Below, piece after piece: positions 25,738-33,707 of a stretch of 58,247 nucleotides of DNA. Each line of letters opens with the position of its first letter. Position 1 is the first letter of the stretch. The stretch comes from Tumebacillus flagellatus. Its GTDB lineage: Bacteria; Bacillota; Bacilli; Tumebacillales; Tumebacillaceae. The stretch covers positions 1-58,247 of the forward strand of contig NZ_JMIR01000029.1 in assembly GCF_000714935.1 (NCBI RefSeq). The letters run 5' to 3'. The notes below the pieces were generated by a model. That model was not told where the DNA came from, did no database searches, and saw only the letters and a program-made list of their open reading frames with translations. The position numbers and the translations under genes were made by a program.

Positions 25738-26663
25738 CAGGACCCCACTCCTTTCGTCACGGTGAGGAACACTTCTTCCAAATTCCCCGCCTCTTCCGCA
25801 AAACTCAGCACCGGCAACCCGTTTTGCACCAATTTCGAAAGCAGCGCGACTTGCCCTGCCTCATCTCCCGTGTAGTGAATCAGCAGCGTGTTCTCTTGCA
25901 CGTCGGCGTTCGTCACATGCTCCAAATAATGCACTTGGTCGTACGCTTCTTGGGCGCGCTCCAACAGCTTCACGCGCAGCACGCGATGCCCCGCCACGCG
26001 GGAGGCGATTTGATCGACCGGCGCCAGCGCGATCAGTTGACCCTGTTCGATGATCCCGATCGTGTCGCACATCTCGGCGAGCTCCGGCAAGATGTGCGAG
26101 GAAATGATGATCGTCTTGCCCATCGCTTTGAGCTCTTTCAAAATGTCTTTCATCTCGATGCGCGCGCGCGGGTCGAGTCCGGACGCCGGTTCGTCGAGGA
26201 TCAGCACTTGCGGGTCGTGCACGAGACAGCGCGCCAAGCCTAAGCGTTGCTTCATCCCCCGGGAAAGCGTGTCGACATAGGCGTCCGCTTTCATCGACAG
26301 GTTGACCAGTTCCAGCAAGTCTTGGATCAACGCCGGGCGTTTTTCCTTGGGGATGTCGTACGCCCCGGCGTAGAAGTCCAGATATTCCACCGCCGTCAAG
26401 TTGTCATACACCCCGAAAAAGTCCGGCATGTAGCCGATCAACTGCCGGACTTTGTCCGGGTCTTTCGTCACATCGAAACCGCCGACGTACGCATGCCCCG
26501 ACGTCGGCTCCATCAGCGTGGCGAGAATCGACATCGTCGTCGACTTGCCCGCGCCGTTCGGGCCCACGAAGCCAAAAACGGACCCTTGCTCGATGTGCAG
26601 GTTTAATTGGTTCACCGCGAGGAACTTCCCGTAGCGCTTGGTGAGATTGACTGTGCGAATCAT
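25737..26663 (-). CDS. ABC-2 transporter ATPase
   Basis: 308 aa with Walker A GFVGPNGAGKSTTMS, signature LSRGMKQRLGLARCL, Walker B QVLILDEPASGLDPRARIE and switch IISSHILPE. The C-terminal region (about 220-308) is typical of NatA/CcmA-like ATPases. It shares an ATGA overlap with the upstream exported-protein gene and a TGATG with the permease gene. Confidence 0.93.
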   Translation of the reverse strand: MIRTVNLTKRYGKFLAVNQLNLHIEQGSVFGFVGPNGAGKSTTMSILATLMEPTSGHAYVGGFDVTKDPDKVRQLIGYMPDFFGVYDNLTAVEYLDFYAGAYDIPKEKRPALIQDLLELVNLSMKADAYVDTLSRGMKQRLGLARCLVHDPQVLILDEPASGLDPRARIEMKDILKELKAMGKTIIISSHILPELAEMCDTIGIIEQGQLIALAPVDQIASRVAGHRVLRVKLLERAQEAYDQVHYLEHVTNADVQENTLLIHYTGDEAGQVALLSKLVQNGLPVLSFAEEAGNLEEVFLTVTKGVGS

Positions 26664-29023
26664 TGCGACACCTTCCCTTCGACGGCGACCGCCGGGTATT
26701 GCAAAAACTGATCTTGCGGCGTCGTGGTGCTAAACTTCACGCGCAAGTTCCCGTCCGGCGAGACGAATTGTGAAAGCAGGTCGCCGGTGATCACCGGTGT
26801 GTTTTCCTTCGCCACCGGAACCCATTGCCCGGTCTTAAAGTTGTAGATCTGCTTGTCATACATCGCAAACGCCGCCGAGTCGAAGTTGGTCGTGACTTTG
26901 TCGATCCGGTAATCCGGGCTCGTCTTCAACTTGTATTCAAGCGTTGCGGAACCGGTCGCCATTCGCAGCCCTTCCGGAGACATGAACACGTTGCCGTCCA
27001 TTGCAAAAATCACAGGACGGATCAACCCGGCGGGCAACGACGTCGAGCCGTCCGTCTGCAGCGGCAAGACTTGGCGCACGAGGCTCAATGTCGTGTCCTT
27101 TTGGACGGTTTTTTCGTTGATCGTATAGAGGTTCAGCGGTGCTTTCGTGAACCCGACCAGTTGCACCGGAGCCGTGCCGAGGTCCCACGGAGACGTCGCG
27201 TACGAGATGAGACTGCGGTATTGCTCCAACTCTTGATCCATCACGCCCATGCCGTACGGGAACATCTGCTCCATATAGGAGATGCCCGGTGCCGTCCCGG
27301 AAGCGGAGGTTTGAATCGATTGCTTGACCTGCAAGCTCTTGCCCGTCGGCAAATCGTCAATTTTATAGGCATGATTGCCGATCAGCAGGTACACTTTTTC
27401 GAGATCGAATTTGGTTTTGTTGGTTACCTGTCCCGTGAGACTGCCGGACGAGTCGATGTGCAGATCGCTTTGGATGCGCCCTTGGTCGTTCAACGTGGTT
27501 TGGGCAAACGAGCTGCGCAGCGACCAATACTCCACATTTTGGTACTGGATGCTCGGCTTCGCGTCGCCAAGCACCGTGCGCGCCTCGGCGTTGCTGTCGC
27601 CGCTCATGTTCAGGTACGACGGGTAGACGAAGGAATTTTCCTTGAACTCGACATCGTACGTGCCGCCCTTGGTGACGAGAAACGACGACCCGGCGCTGAC
27701 TTCGGCGATTTTGTCCGATTTCAAGTTGATGATCGCAGCCGTTTGCGCCCGCGTTCCACTGCTGCGCGGCCCGTCGTCAAACAGGAGCGTGCCTGCCGTA
27801 AACAGGATCGCCGTCGCCGGAATCAAGGCCCAGCCCCACTCGCGGCGGTTCAGTCTGCGCAACACGAAATACAGCAGCGGCCCGACCAGCACGATGTAAC
27901 CGAGAAAGACCACCGCCGACGTTTTGTACCCCGGCAGCAGATCGCGAAACATCTGGGACGAAGAGATCAGCTGCATCTGCTGGTCCACTCCGCGCATCGC
28001 GCCGTTCATCTGGCTTGGCATATGCGACGGCTTCAAGTCCGCCTCGCGCAACACGTTGCCCCAGAGCTCCTTGTTCCCTTGCCACGACGCGAACGGTTCT
28101 TCACCCAAGTCGTACGCGGCGTAAAGCACATGGCCCGCGCCGAAATCGCGCTCGGCGATCAGCGGCGAACTTCCGCCCTTGACCAGCACTTTCGCATCGG
28201 CGACCAAGGAGCCGGTCGACACATTCAACTCACCGACAGATGGCTTGATGCCGGTGTAGCGCTGCAAGTCGGTCAAGTCGGTCGCTTTGCCCGTTCCCGT
28301 CACTTTCACCGGCGAGAGGTCTTGAAACAGACTGCCGCCGCCTTGGTAACTCGCCCCGCCTGACAACAACAGCGTCCCGCCGCGCTCCACCCACTCGCGA
28401 ATCGTCTGCACTTGCTCGTCGGTGAGCTTCTCGGCCGGTGCATGGTTGATCGTCAACACGTCAAGCCCTTGCAGCAGCTCGGCGCGGTCCGGCAAGTCGG
28501 CGTTTTTCAACCATTTCAGCGTCACTTTGCCGCCGACAGAGGGAGATGTGACCAGCGAGAATACGTTGAGGTCGTCCTTCTTCTCCGAGACGCCGCCGAG
28601 CAGCACGCCGTCTTGCACGGGAACCAAGCTCGGGTTGGAGTCGCTCAGCTGTTTGCCTTGGCTGTCGAGAAGCACCACTTTGACCGGCTGGTAAAACAGC
28701 CCGCCCGGCACTTCCACTTGAAACGTCTTGGTGCTGCCCTTGGGGAGCACGACTTCCTTCTCATACACCCCGGAGACGACGTTGCCGCCGTTTTGCGGGT
28801 TCGCGGGTTCGACGACCAATCGGCCGTTCAGATCCTCGCCTTGGTTTTCAATCGTCACGCCCACAAACGTGGGAGCTTCCAATTTAAAAGTGCCGTCCCA
28901 GCCGACGCTGGACGACATCTTCAGATCGCTTGCGGCCCACGCAGCCGGAGCCCACAGCGCGCTCGTCAACACAGCCGCCGCGAGAAACGCCCCGGTCTTG
29001 CGCCCTCTCGTTTTTTTCTTCAT
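26660..29023 (-). CDS. large exported/membrane protein heading the MoxR operon
   Basis: 787 aa. Signal peptide (KTGAFLAAAVLTSALWAPAAWA), then beta domains (about 40-180), a GATase-like segment (LQGLDVLTINHAPAEKLTDEQVQTIREWVERGGTLLLSGGASYQGGG), and one or two helices (SAVVFLGYIVLVGPLLYFVLRRLNRREWGWALIPATAILFTAGTLLF, about 365-410). A long C-terminal beta-rich part follows. Similar proteins sit first in Bacillota operons with ABC-2 and MoxR-VWA genes; the function is not established. The ATG follows TAGGAGGTAAGGC, a strong site, marking the start of the eight-gene operon. Confidence 0.8.
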   Translation of the reverse strand: MKKKTRGRKTGAFLAAAVLTSALWAPAAWAASDLKMSSSVGWDGTFKLEAPTFVGVTIENQGEDLNGRLVVEPANPQNGGNVVSGVYEKEVVLPKGSTKTFQVEVPGGLFYQPVKVVLLDSQGKQLSDSNPSLVPVQDGVLLGGVSEKKDDLNVFSLVTSPSVGGKVTLKWLKNADLPDRAELLQGLDVLTINHAPAEKLTDEQVQTIREWVERGGTLLLSGGASYQGGGSLFQDLSPVKVTGTGKATDLTDLQRYTGIKPSVGELNVSTGSLVADAKVLVKGGSSPLIAERDFGAGHVLYAAYDLGEEPFASWQGNKELWGNVLREADLKPSHMPSQMNGAMRGVDQQMQLISSSQMFRDLLPGYKTSAVVFLGYIVLVGPLLYFVLRRLNRREWGWALIPATAILFTAGTLLFDDGPRSSGTRAQTAAIINLKSDKIAEVSAGSSFLVTKGGTYDVEFKENSFVYPSYLNMSGDSNAEARTVLGDAKPSIQYQNVEYWSLRSSFAQTTLNDQGRIQSDLHIDSSGSLTGQVTNKTKFDLEKVYLLIGNHAYKIDDLPTGKSLQVKQSIQTSASGTAPGISYMEQMFPYGMGVMDQELEQYRSLISYATSPWDLGTAPVQLVGFTKAPLNLYTINEKTVQKDTTLSLVRQVLPLQTDGSTSLPAGLIRPVIFAMDGNVFMSPEGLRMATGSATLEYKLKTSPDYRIDKVTTNFDSAAFAMYDKQIYNFKTGQWVPVAKENTPVITGDLLSQFVSPDGNLRVKFSTTTPQDQFLQYPAVAVEGKVSQ

Positions 29024-29060
29024 GCCTTACCTCCTAAGGGGAAAAAGTAACAGGAATCAT

Positions 29061-29088
29061 AAAAAAACGCCTCACACTAAGTGAGACG
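29061..29088 (-). terminator. terminator of the 69-aa gene
   Basis: On the minus strand CGTCTCAC-TTAGT-GTGAGGCG is followed by seven T. It isolates the small gene from the MoxR operon start. Confidence 0.8.
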
Positions 29089-29155
29089 CATCGTTTCCAC
29101 AAAAGTTACCGCAACTTTTGATAATTTTTACCTTTTCGACCGATCCTTTGCAGGC

Positions 29156-29365
29156 TTATACTTCGTCGTACACTTCCGGCTTCCAGTACACGACGCAAAG
29201 GTTGGAAGGGATGTTGATTTCGCGGGCCCCGCCCGGGTTGCCATTGATGAAGATGATCTCGGTCACCACGACACGGTCCCCCTTCAGCTCGACTTCCCCT
29301 TCCAATTCGCGGCGGCTTCCGTCCGGGAGAAAGTATTCGACCTTGCCAGTGCCGATGTTGCGCAT
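29156..29365 (-). CDS. small hypothetical protein (69 aa)
   Basis: MRNIGTGKVEYFLPDGSRRELEGEVELKGDRVVVTEIIFINGNPGGAREINIPSNLCVVYW looks like a compact beta-rich protein. The ATG at 29365 has AAAAGGAG about 11 bases upstream; a TTG at 29425 opens a longer frame without a site. No family is recognised. It stands alone with its own terminator. Confidence 0.6.
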   Translation of the reverse strand: MRNIGTGKVEYFLPDGSRRELEGEVELKGDRVVVTEIIFINGNPGGAREINIPSNLCVVYWKPEVYDEV

Positions 29366-29436
29366 GAAAGACACGCTCCTTTTCCTGTTAAAACCATATT
29401 CAACGTATTCGCCAACCACTGACAAGTTCCTGCCTG

Positions 29437-29472
29437 CAAAAACGAACCGAGTTGCAGGGGCCGCTCGGTTCG
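29437..29472 (-). terminator. terminator of the DHH phosphoesterase gene
   Basis: CGAACCGAG / CTCGGTTCG with a 12-base loop, followed by TTTTT on the minus strand, 23 bp past the stop. Confidence 0.75.
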
Positions 29473-29495
29473 TCGCGATTGCCGTCAGCTCTCGA

Positions 29496-30413
29496 TCAGC
29501 CGTTGGCTTTCATGGTGTCGATCAATTGTTGAAGCACAGTGTCCGCTTCTGCGTACGGAACTTGGCAGGTGCCCGCCGGTTTGTGACCGCCGCCGCCGTT
29601 TGCGAGCATCAGCGCGCCGACGTCCGTTTGCGACGTGCGGTTGATGATGCTGTGGCCGCATGCGAACACGGCGTTTTGCTTCGCTTTGCCGTCGATCGCC
29701 CAGATCGAGATGTTTTGCTCCGGGAACAGCGCATAGACCATGAAGCGGTTGCCCGGATAGATCGTCTCGACGCCGCGCAAGTCGGTGATGATGACATTGC
29801 CGTCGGTGCGGGTGTACTGCAAGAGCATCGCGCGGAATTCGCGGTCGAGTTCAAAGTAACGGTCGACGCGCTCCTTGACGTCCGGCAGCTCCAAGATCTC
29901 TTCGATGCTCATGTGCGCGCAGTAGTCGACGAGATCCTCCATCAACTGGTAGTTCGAGATGCGGTAATCGCGGTACCGGCCCAAACCGGTGCGCGCGTCC
30001 ATAATGAACGAGAGCAGATCCCAACCCTTGGGATTCAAGATGTCGTCTGCGCTGAATTGTGCGGAGTCGGCTTTGTCAACGCCTTCCATGATCGAGTCGA
30101 GCTCCGGACCAAACTTCTCGCGGCCGCCGTAGTATTCGTAGACGACGCGCGCCGCGCTCGGCGCCAGGCGGGTTTCCCCTTGGAAGTCGACTTTCTCGCC
30201 CATGCGCAACAATTCGCTGGCATGATGGTCAAACCACAGGCCGCAGCCCGGTACATAAGGGACATTTGCCAAAATATCGTCGGCGGTGACCTCGATCAGT
30301 CCGTCTTGCATGTCTTTCGGGTGGACGAACTTCATCTCGTCGATCATCCCCATTTTTTTAAAGAGCATGGCACAGACCAATCCGTCAAAGTCGGAACGTG
30401 TGATCAGACGCAT
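29496..30413 (-). CDS. DHH-family phosphoesterase (exopolyphosphatase-like)
   Basis: 305 aa. SDFDGLVCAMLFKKMG supplies the first metal-binding D.D motif, LWFDHHAS is the DHH motif, VDKADSAQF another metal-site Asp, and ANGGGGHKPAGTCQV is the DHHA1 substrate loop. Relatives include NrnA-type oligoribonuclease/pAp phosphatases and short-chain exopolyphosphatases; I cannot tell which. ATG 30413 has AGGAGGAG eight bases upstream, while the upstream frame lacks a site. It is monocistronic. Confidence 0.88.
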   Translation of the reverse strand: MRLITRSDFDGLVCAMLFKKMGMIDEMKFVHPKDMQDGLIEVTADDILANVPYVPGCGLWFDHHASELLRMGEKVDFQGETRLAPSAARVVYEYYGGREKFGPELDSIMEGVDKADSAQFSADDILNPKGWDLLSFIMDARTGLGRYRDYRISNYQLMEDLVDYCAHMSIEEILELPDVKERVDRYFELDREFRAMLLQYTRTDGNVIITDLRGVETIYPGNRFMVYALFPEQNISIWAIDGKAKQNAVFACGHSIINRTSQTDVGALMLANGGGGHKPAGTCQVPYAEADTVLQQLIDTMKANG

Positions 30414-30523
30414 AGTTCTCCTCCTGTTAAAACTACCATTACGAGTCAAAAAAGCTAATTTCATTTTACTAGTCCAAAACTACCAATGCAATAAAATTCT
30501 GTTGAATCTTTCGGCACGCTTGA

Positions 30524-30556
30524 TAAAAAAAGAAACAGTCCCGAAGGACTGTCTCT
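30524..30556 (-). terminator. terminator of trhO
   Basis: AGACAGTCC-TTC-GGGACTGT hairpin followed by a run of T (with CT) on the minus strand, 20 bp past the trhO stop. Confidence 0.8.
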
Positions 30557-30575
30557 AAATTGTCTCGATTGGAGC

Positions 30576-31526
30576 TTATGCCTCTTGTGTTTCTTGCTGT
30601 TCGCGCGCCGCTTCTTCACGCGCCATCTGGAGCTCCAGCTCGTAGCGGTTCGCCGGATGCTCTTCGCACTCCTTGGAGCAGGAGCGCTTGTGGAGCGGCT
30701 CGCACTCTTCGCAGCAGACGTGCTGCTTGTGGCAGAACGGGTTTGCACAGTTGACATAGCGGTCGTGCGGTTTGCCGCAGTGGTAGCACTTCGCGATCAC
30801 TTTGTCTTCGATCTTGTTGACCGGAACCGCGATGCGCTCGTCGAACACGTACAGTTTGCCTTCCCAGCCCTCGCCCTGCGTTTCCGGGTCGTGGCCGTAG
30901 GTGACGATCCCGCCGTGCAGTTGAGAGACGTCTTGGAAGCCCTCTTTGACCAAGAAGCCGGACAGTTTTTCGCAGCGGATGCCGCCCGTGCAGTAGGTGA
31001 GGACTTTCTTGTCCTTGAACTGGCTCAAGTTCTCTCGAATCCATTGCGGGAATTCGCGGGTGGTCTCGACTTCCGGACGGATCGCGCCCTTGAAGTGGCC
31101 GATGTCGTATTCGTAGTCGTTCCGCCCGTCGATGATGATGACGTCCTCCGACTCCATCGCTTCTTTCCATTCCTTCGGAGTCAGGTATTTGCCGGTGACC
31201 TGGTTCGGGTCGACATCGTCTTCCTCGCTCATCGACCAGTTGACGATCTCCTTGCGCGCTTTGACTTTCATCTTGCGAAACGCGTGCTTCGGCGCATCGT
31301 CAATTTTGAACCACAAATCGGCAAACCGCGGATCTTCGTGCATATGTTTCATGTACGCGTCCGTTTGCTCGACCGTGCCGGAAACGGTGCCGTTGATGCC
31401 CTCTTCGGCGATCATGATGCGGCCTTTGAGCCCCAGGTTCTTGCAGTATTCTAGATGCTCGGCGGCAAACGCCTCCGGGTTCTCAATCTTCGTGTATTTG
31501 TAGTACAGCAAAATGCGGTACTTCAT
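30576..31526 (-). CDS. trhO: tRNA uridine(34) hydroxylase TrhO (rhodanese-like)
   Basis: 316 aa of the UPF0176/TrhO family, which makes 5-hydroxyuridine at tRNA position 34 using oxygen (family knowledge). N-terminal ferredoxin-like domain [20 protein letters not shown]...[19 protein letters not shown]. The rhodanese domain has [22 protein letters not shown] and the active loop [13 protein letters not shown] with the conserved Cys. A Cys-rich C-terminus ([29 protein letters not shown]) probably binds zinc. ATG 31526 with GAGAGGTG upstream matches the family start; the extra upstream frame overlaps the promoter region. Confidence 0.93.
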   Translation of the reverse strand: MKYRILLYYKYTKIENPEAFAAEHLEYCKNLGLKGRIMIAEEGINGTVSGTVEQTDAYMKHMHEDPRFADLWFKIDDAPKHAFRKMKVKARKEIVNWSMSEEDDVDPNQVTGKYLTPKEWKEAMESEDVIIIDGRNDYEYDIGHFKGAIRPEVETTREFPQWIRENLSQFKDKKVLTYCTGGIRCEKLSGFLVKEGFQDVSQLHGGIVTYGHDPETQGEGWEGKLYVFDERIAVPVNKIEDKVIAKCYHCGKPHDRYVNCANPFCHKQHVCCEECEPLHKRSCSKECEEHPANRYELELQMAREEAAREQQETQEA

Positions 31527-31629
31527 CAGAATGTCCACCTCTCTCGTCCATGCTGTTTGCTTAGTGTGCATGATGCGGTGTAAAAAATACCGCTCACTAT
31601 TATAGCACATTTTGTCGAGCACATGAAGG

Positions 31630-31778
31630 TTGTCTGCCATCTTTTTCATATGATACAATGAAATCTCGATGATCAAAAAAGTAGGTGTTGCGAATGAGCA
31701 AGAGACGAGAACGACAAACTACCCATACCGACATTGGAAATAGAACGGGCCTTCAATCACATCGGGATTGAAGGCCCG
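31630..31778 (+). promoter_or_regulatory. promoter and hairpin leader of the CDF transporter gene
   Basis: TTGTCT (31630-31635), an 18-bp spacer and TACAAT (31654-31659) form a promoter on the plus strand. About 45 bp before the CDF start codon a perfect 13-bp stem, CGGGCCTTCAATC / GATTGAAGGCCCG with a seven-base loop (31746-31778), interrupts the leader; only a weak T-rich tract follows. A 25-codon frame (31694-31771, [13 protein letters not shown]...) preceded by AGGTG ends inside the hairpin, so translation of this leader could influence folding. No named riboswitch was recognised. Confidence 0.45.
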
Positions 31779-31822
31779 AATTGTTTCCCCGAGGAAAGAA
31801 TGATGGAGAGGGGCAAGATTCT

Positions 31823-32776
31823 ATGATTGCAGAAAAAGGAGCCGGCATGGTTGCCGCCTGGGTGAGTTTGATCAGCAACATCTTGCTGACCGTCATCAAG
31901 ATCGTGGTCGGCGTGCTCTTTCAAAGTCAAGTGTTGGTCGCCGACGGCGCGCACAACGGCGCGGATGTGATCGCGTCGGCCGCCACGGTGGGCTCGATGC
32001 GCATCTCCAACCGTCCCGCCGACGAAGACCATCCGTACGGCCACGGCAAAGCGGAAGTGCTCGCGTCGACGCTGGTGGCGGTCATTCTGTTTGCGGCCGG
32101 AATTTTTATCGCGTATGAATCGATTACGGCGCTGTTTGAGCCGCCCTCTGTCGCGCACGTGATCTCGTTGATCGCGGCGTTTCTCTCGCTGGTTTGGAAA
32201 CAAATTCTGTACCTGTACACGATGCGCCTTGGCAAGCAGACCAAGTCCAAGGGCCTGATCGCCACCGCCTACGACCATCTGGTCGACGTGTACGCATCTG
32301 TCGCCGCACTGATCGGCGTCGGACTCGGATTGATCGGCGAGTATACGAACCTCCCGTATCTCGCCTACGGAGACCCGGTCGCGGGCATCATCGTGTCGGT
32401 GCTCGTCTTGAAGATCGCGGTGAAGATGGGACGTGAAGCGCTCGACGTCCTCATGGAGAAGAACATCGACAGTGAAAAACTGAACCAATACATCGAGCTC
32501 GTGCTCGCCGTTCCCGGAGTCAAGCGCCTCGACCGCCTGCGCGCCCGCGAGCACGGCCATTACATCCTCGTCGACGTGCGCGTCGGCGTGCCGGGGTATT
32601 TGACGATCCAAGAAGGGCATGACGTCTCCCGCGACATCAAGCGGTCGATCATGGAGAATCACGAGGACGTCTACGAAGTGCTCGTGCACTTGAACCCTTG
32701 GTACCCGGAGGATGAGCAAGCTCATTTGGAAGCCCGCGCCAAGTCGAAGAAGAAAAAAACCAGCCCTGCTCCGTAG
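31823..32776 (+). CDS. cation diffusion facilitator (CDF) metal exporter
   Basis: 317 aa. Six helices with CDF metal-site motifs: VADGAHNGADVIAS in helix 2 (the His/Asp pattern), HPYGHGKAEVLAS in the loop and YDHLVDVYASVAALIG in helix 5. The cytoplasmic C-terminal domain (VPGVKRLDRLRAREHGHYILVDVRVGVPGYLTIQEGHDVSRDIK) is also typical. Members export Zn, Mn, Fe or Co in exchange for protons; the particular metal cannot be set from sequence. ATG 31823 follows GAGAGGGG. The Lys-rich C-terminus overlaps the shared terminator. Confidence 0.9.
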   Translation: MIAEKGAGMVAAWVSLISNILLTVIKIVVGVLFQSQVLVADGAHNGADVIASAATVGSMRISNRPADEDHPYGHGKAEVLASTLVAVILFAAGIFIAYESITALFEPPSVAHVISLIAAFLSLVWKQILYLYTMRLGKQTKSKGLIATAYDHLVDVYASVAALIGVGLGLIGEYTNLPYLAYGDPVAGIIVSVLVLKIAVKMGREALDVLMEKNIDSEKLNQYIELVLAVPGVKRLDRLRAREHGHYILVDVRVGVPGYLTIQEGHDVSRDIKRSIMENHEDVYEVLVHLNPWYPEDEQAHLEARAKSKKKKTSPAP

Positions 32777-32787
32777 GACTGGTTTCT
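32758..32787. terminator. bidirectional terminator, CDF and aldolase genes
   Basis: AACCAG-C-CCT / AGG-A-CTGGTT hairpin with A-rich left and T-rich right flanks, between converging genes. It includes the CDF stop codon. Confidence 0.75.
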
Positions 32788-32792
32788 TCCAC

Positions 32793-33584
32793 TTAATATT
32801 GAATCGTATCGCGAGATTGCGGTTGTTGTTTCAGTTTTTGCAGCATCAGTTTCGCTCCTTCGGAGACGATGCCAAGGTCAAACGAAGACGTGAAATAGTG
32901 AATCCCAAGCTCGGCAAACCGAGGCGCGAGGGCCGGGTTCGGAAGATGGATGCCGACTTTCTTGCCGCGCTTTTGGATGCGCTTGGTCACCCATTGGATC
33001 GTCTCGATGAGCAGCGGATTGTCAAATTGACCCGGCACGCCGAGCGACTGCGAGAGGTCCGCCGGCCCGATGAAGTACACATCGGTCGCGTCCGCCGAAA
33101 CTTCGAGGATTTCGTCGATGCGTTCCACCGCTTCCTTGGTCTCGATTTGCAGCGCGAGCACCGTCTGGCGGTTGGCTTCTTCGGCAAACTGCTGAAAACT
33201 CGACTTGCCAAAGTCGTTCGCCCGGCACGCTCCGCCGAGACCCCGTTGCCCCAGCGGTGCAAAAAACGCCGCATTCACGGCCTCAAGCGCGTCGTGCGCG
33301 TTGTTGACTCGCGGCACGACCACGCCCGTTGCCCCGAGGTCGAGCGCCTTGCCGATGATCGACTCTTCCACCTGCGGCACGCGCACCATCGCCGGAATGC
33401 CGGTCGCTTTGGCCGCCAACAGCATCGAATCGAGTTCGTGCATGCCGATCGGCCCGTGCTCCATGTCGATGTGGAGGAAGTCAAACCCGCTGCGGCCCAA
33501 GATTTCCACCAGGTTCGGATGAGGGATGCGCAGCCAAGTGCCGTATACGTTTGCTTCTGCTTGAATTTGCTCTTTCAATGTCAT
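32793..33584 (-). CDS. HpcH/HpaI family aldolase
   Basis: 263 aa, class II pyruvate aldolase family. FDFLHIDMEHGPIG carries the catalytic His, VRVPQ the Arg, GVVVPRVNNAHDALEAVNAAFFAPLGQRGLGG the typical mid-region, and LQIETKEAVERIDEILEV the metal-binding Glu, followed by IGPADLSQSLG. Such enzymes split or form 2-oxo-hydroxy acids in aromatic or sugar acid metabolism; the particular substrate is unknown. The ribosome site AGGTGGGTG precedes ATG 33584. Confidence 0.9.
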   Translation of the reverse strand: MTLKEQIQAEANVYGTWLRIPHPNLVEILGRSGFDFLHIDMEHGPIGMHELDSMLLAAKATGIPAMVRVPQVEESIIGKALDLGATGVVVPRVNNAHDALEAVNAAFFAPLGQRGLGGACRANDFGKSSFQQFAEEANRQTVLALQIETKEAVERIDEILEVSADATDVYFIGPADLSQSLGVPGQFDNPLLIETIQWVTKRIQKRGKKVGIHLPNPALAPRFAELGIHYFTSSFDLGIVSEGAKLMLQKLKQQPQSRDTIQY

Positions 33585-33640
33585 GGAATGTCACCCACCT
33601 GTATGTATTTCGTTACACGACTAGTAAACTTCTACAGAAT

Positions 33641-33674
33641 AGGCGCGAAGACCTGTCGTCTTCACGCCTTTTTG
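33641..33674 (+). terminator. terminator-like hairpin with T-run on the plus strand
   Basis: AGGCG-C-GAAGAC / GTCTTC-A-CGCCT plus TTTTT on the plus strand, although both flanking genes run minus. On the minus strand the tail is only TATTCT. It may end the minus transcript of the SLH-GH18 gene inefficiently or an unrecognised plus transcript. Confidence 0.5.
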
Positions 33675-33707
33675 TCGTATGTTGTCGAGAAAGTTTGAAT
33701 TCAGGTG

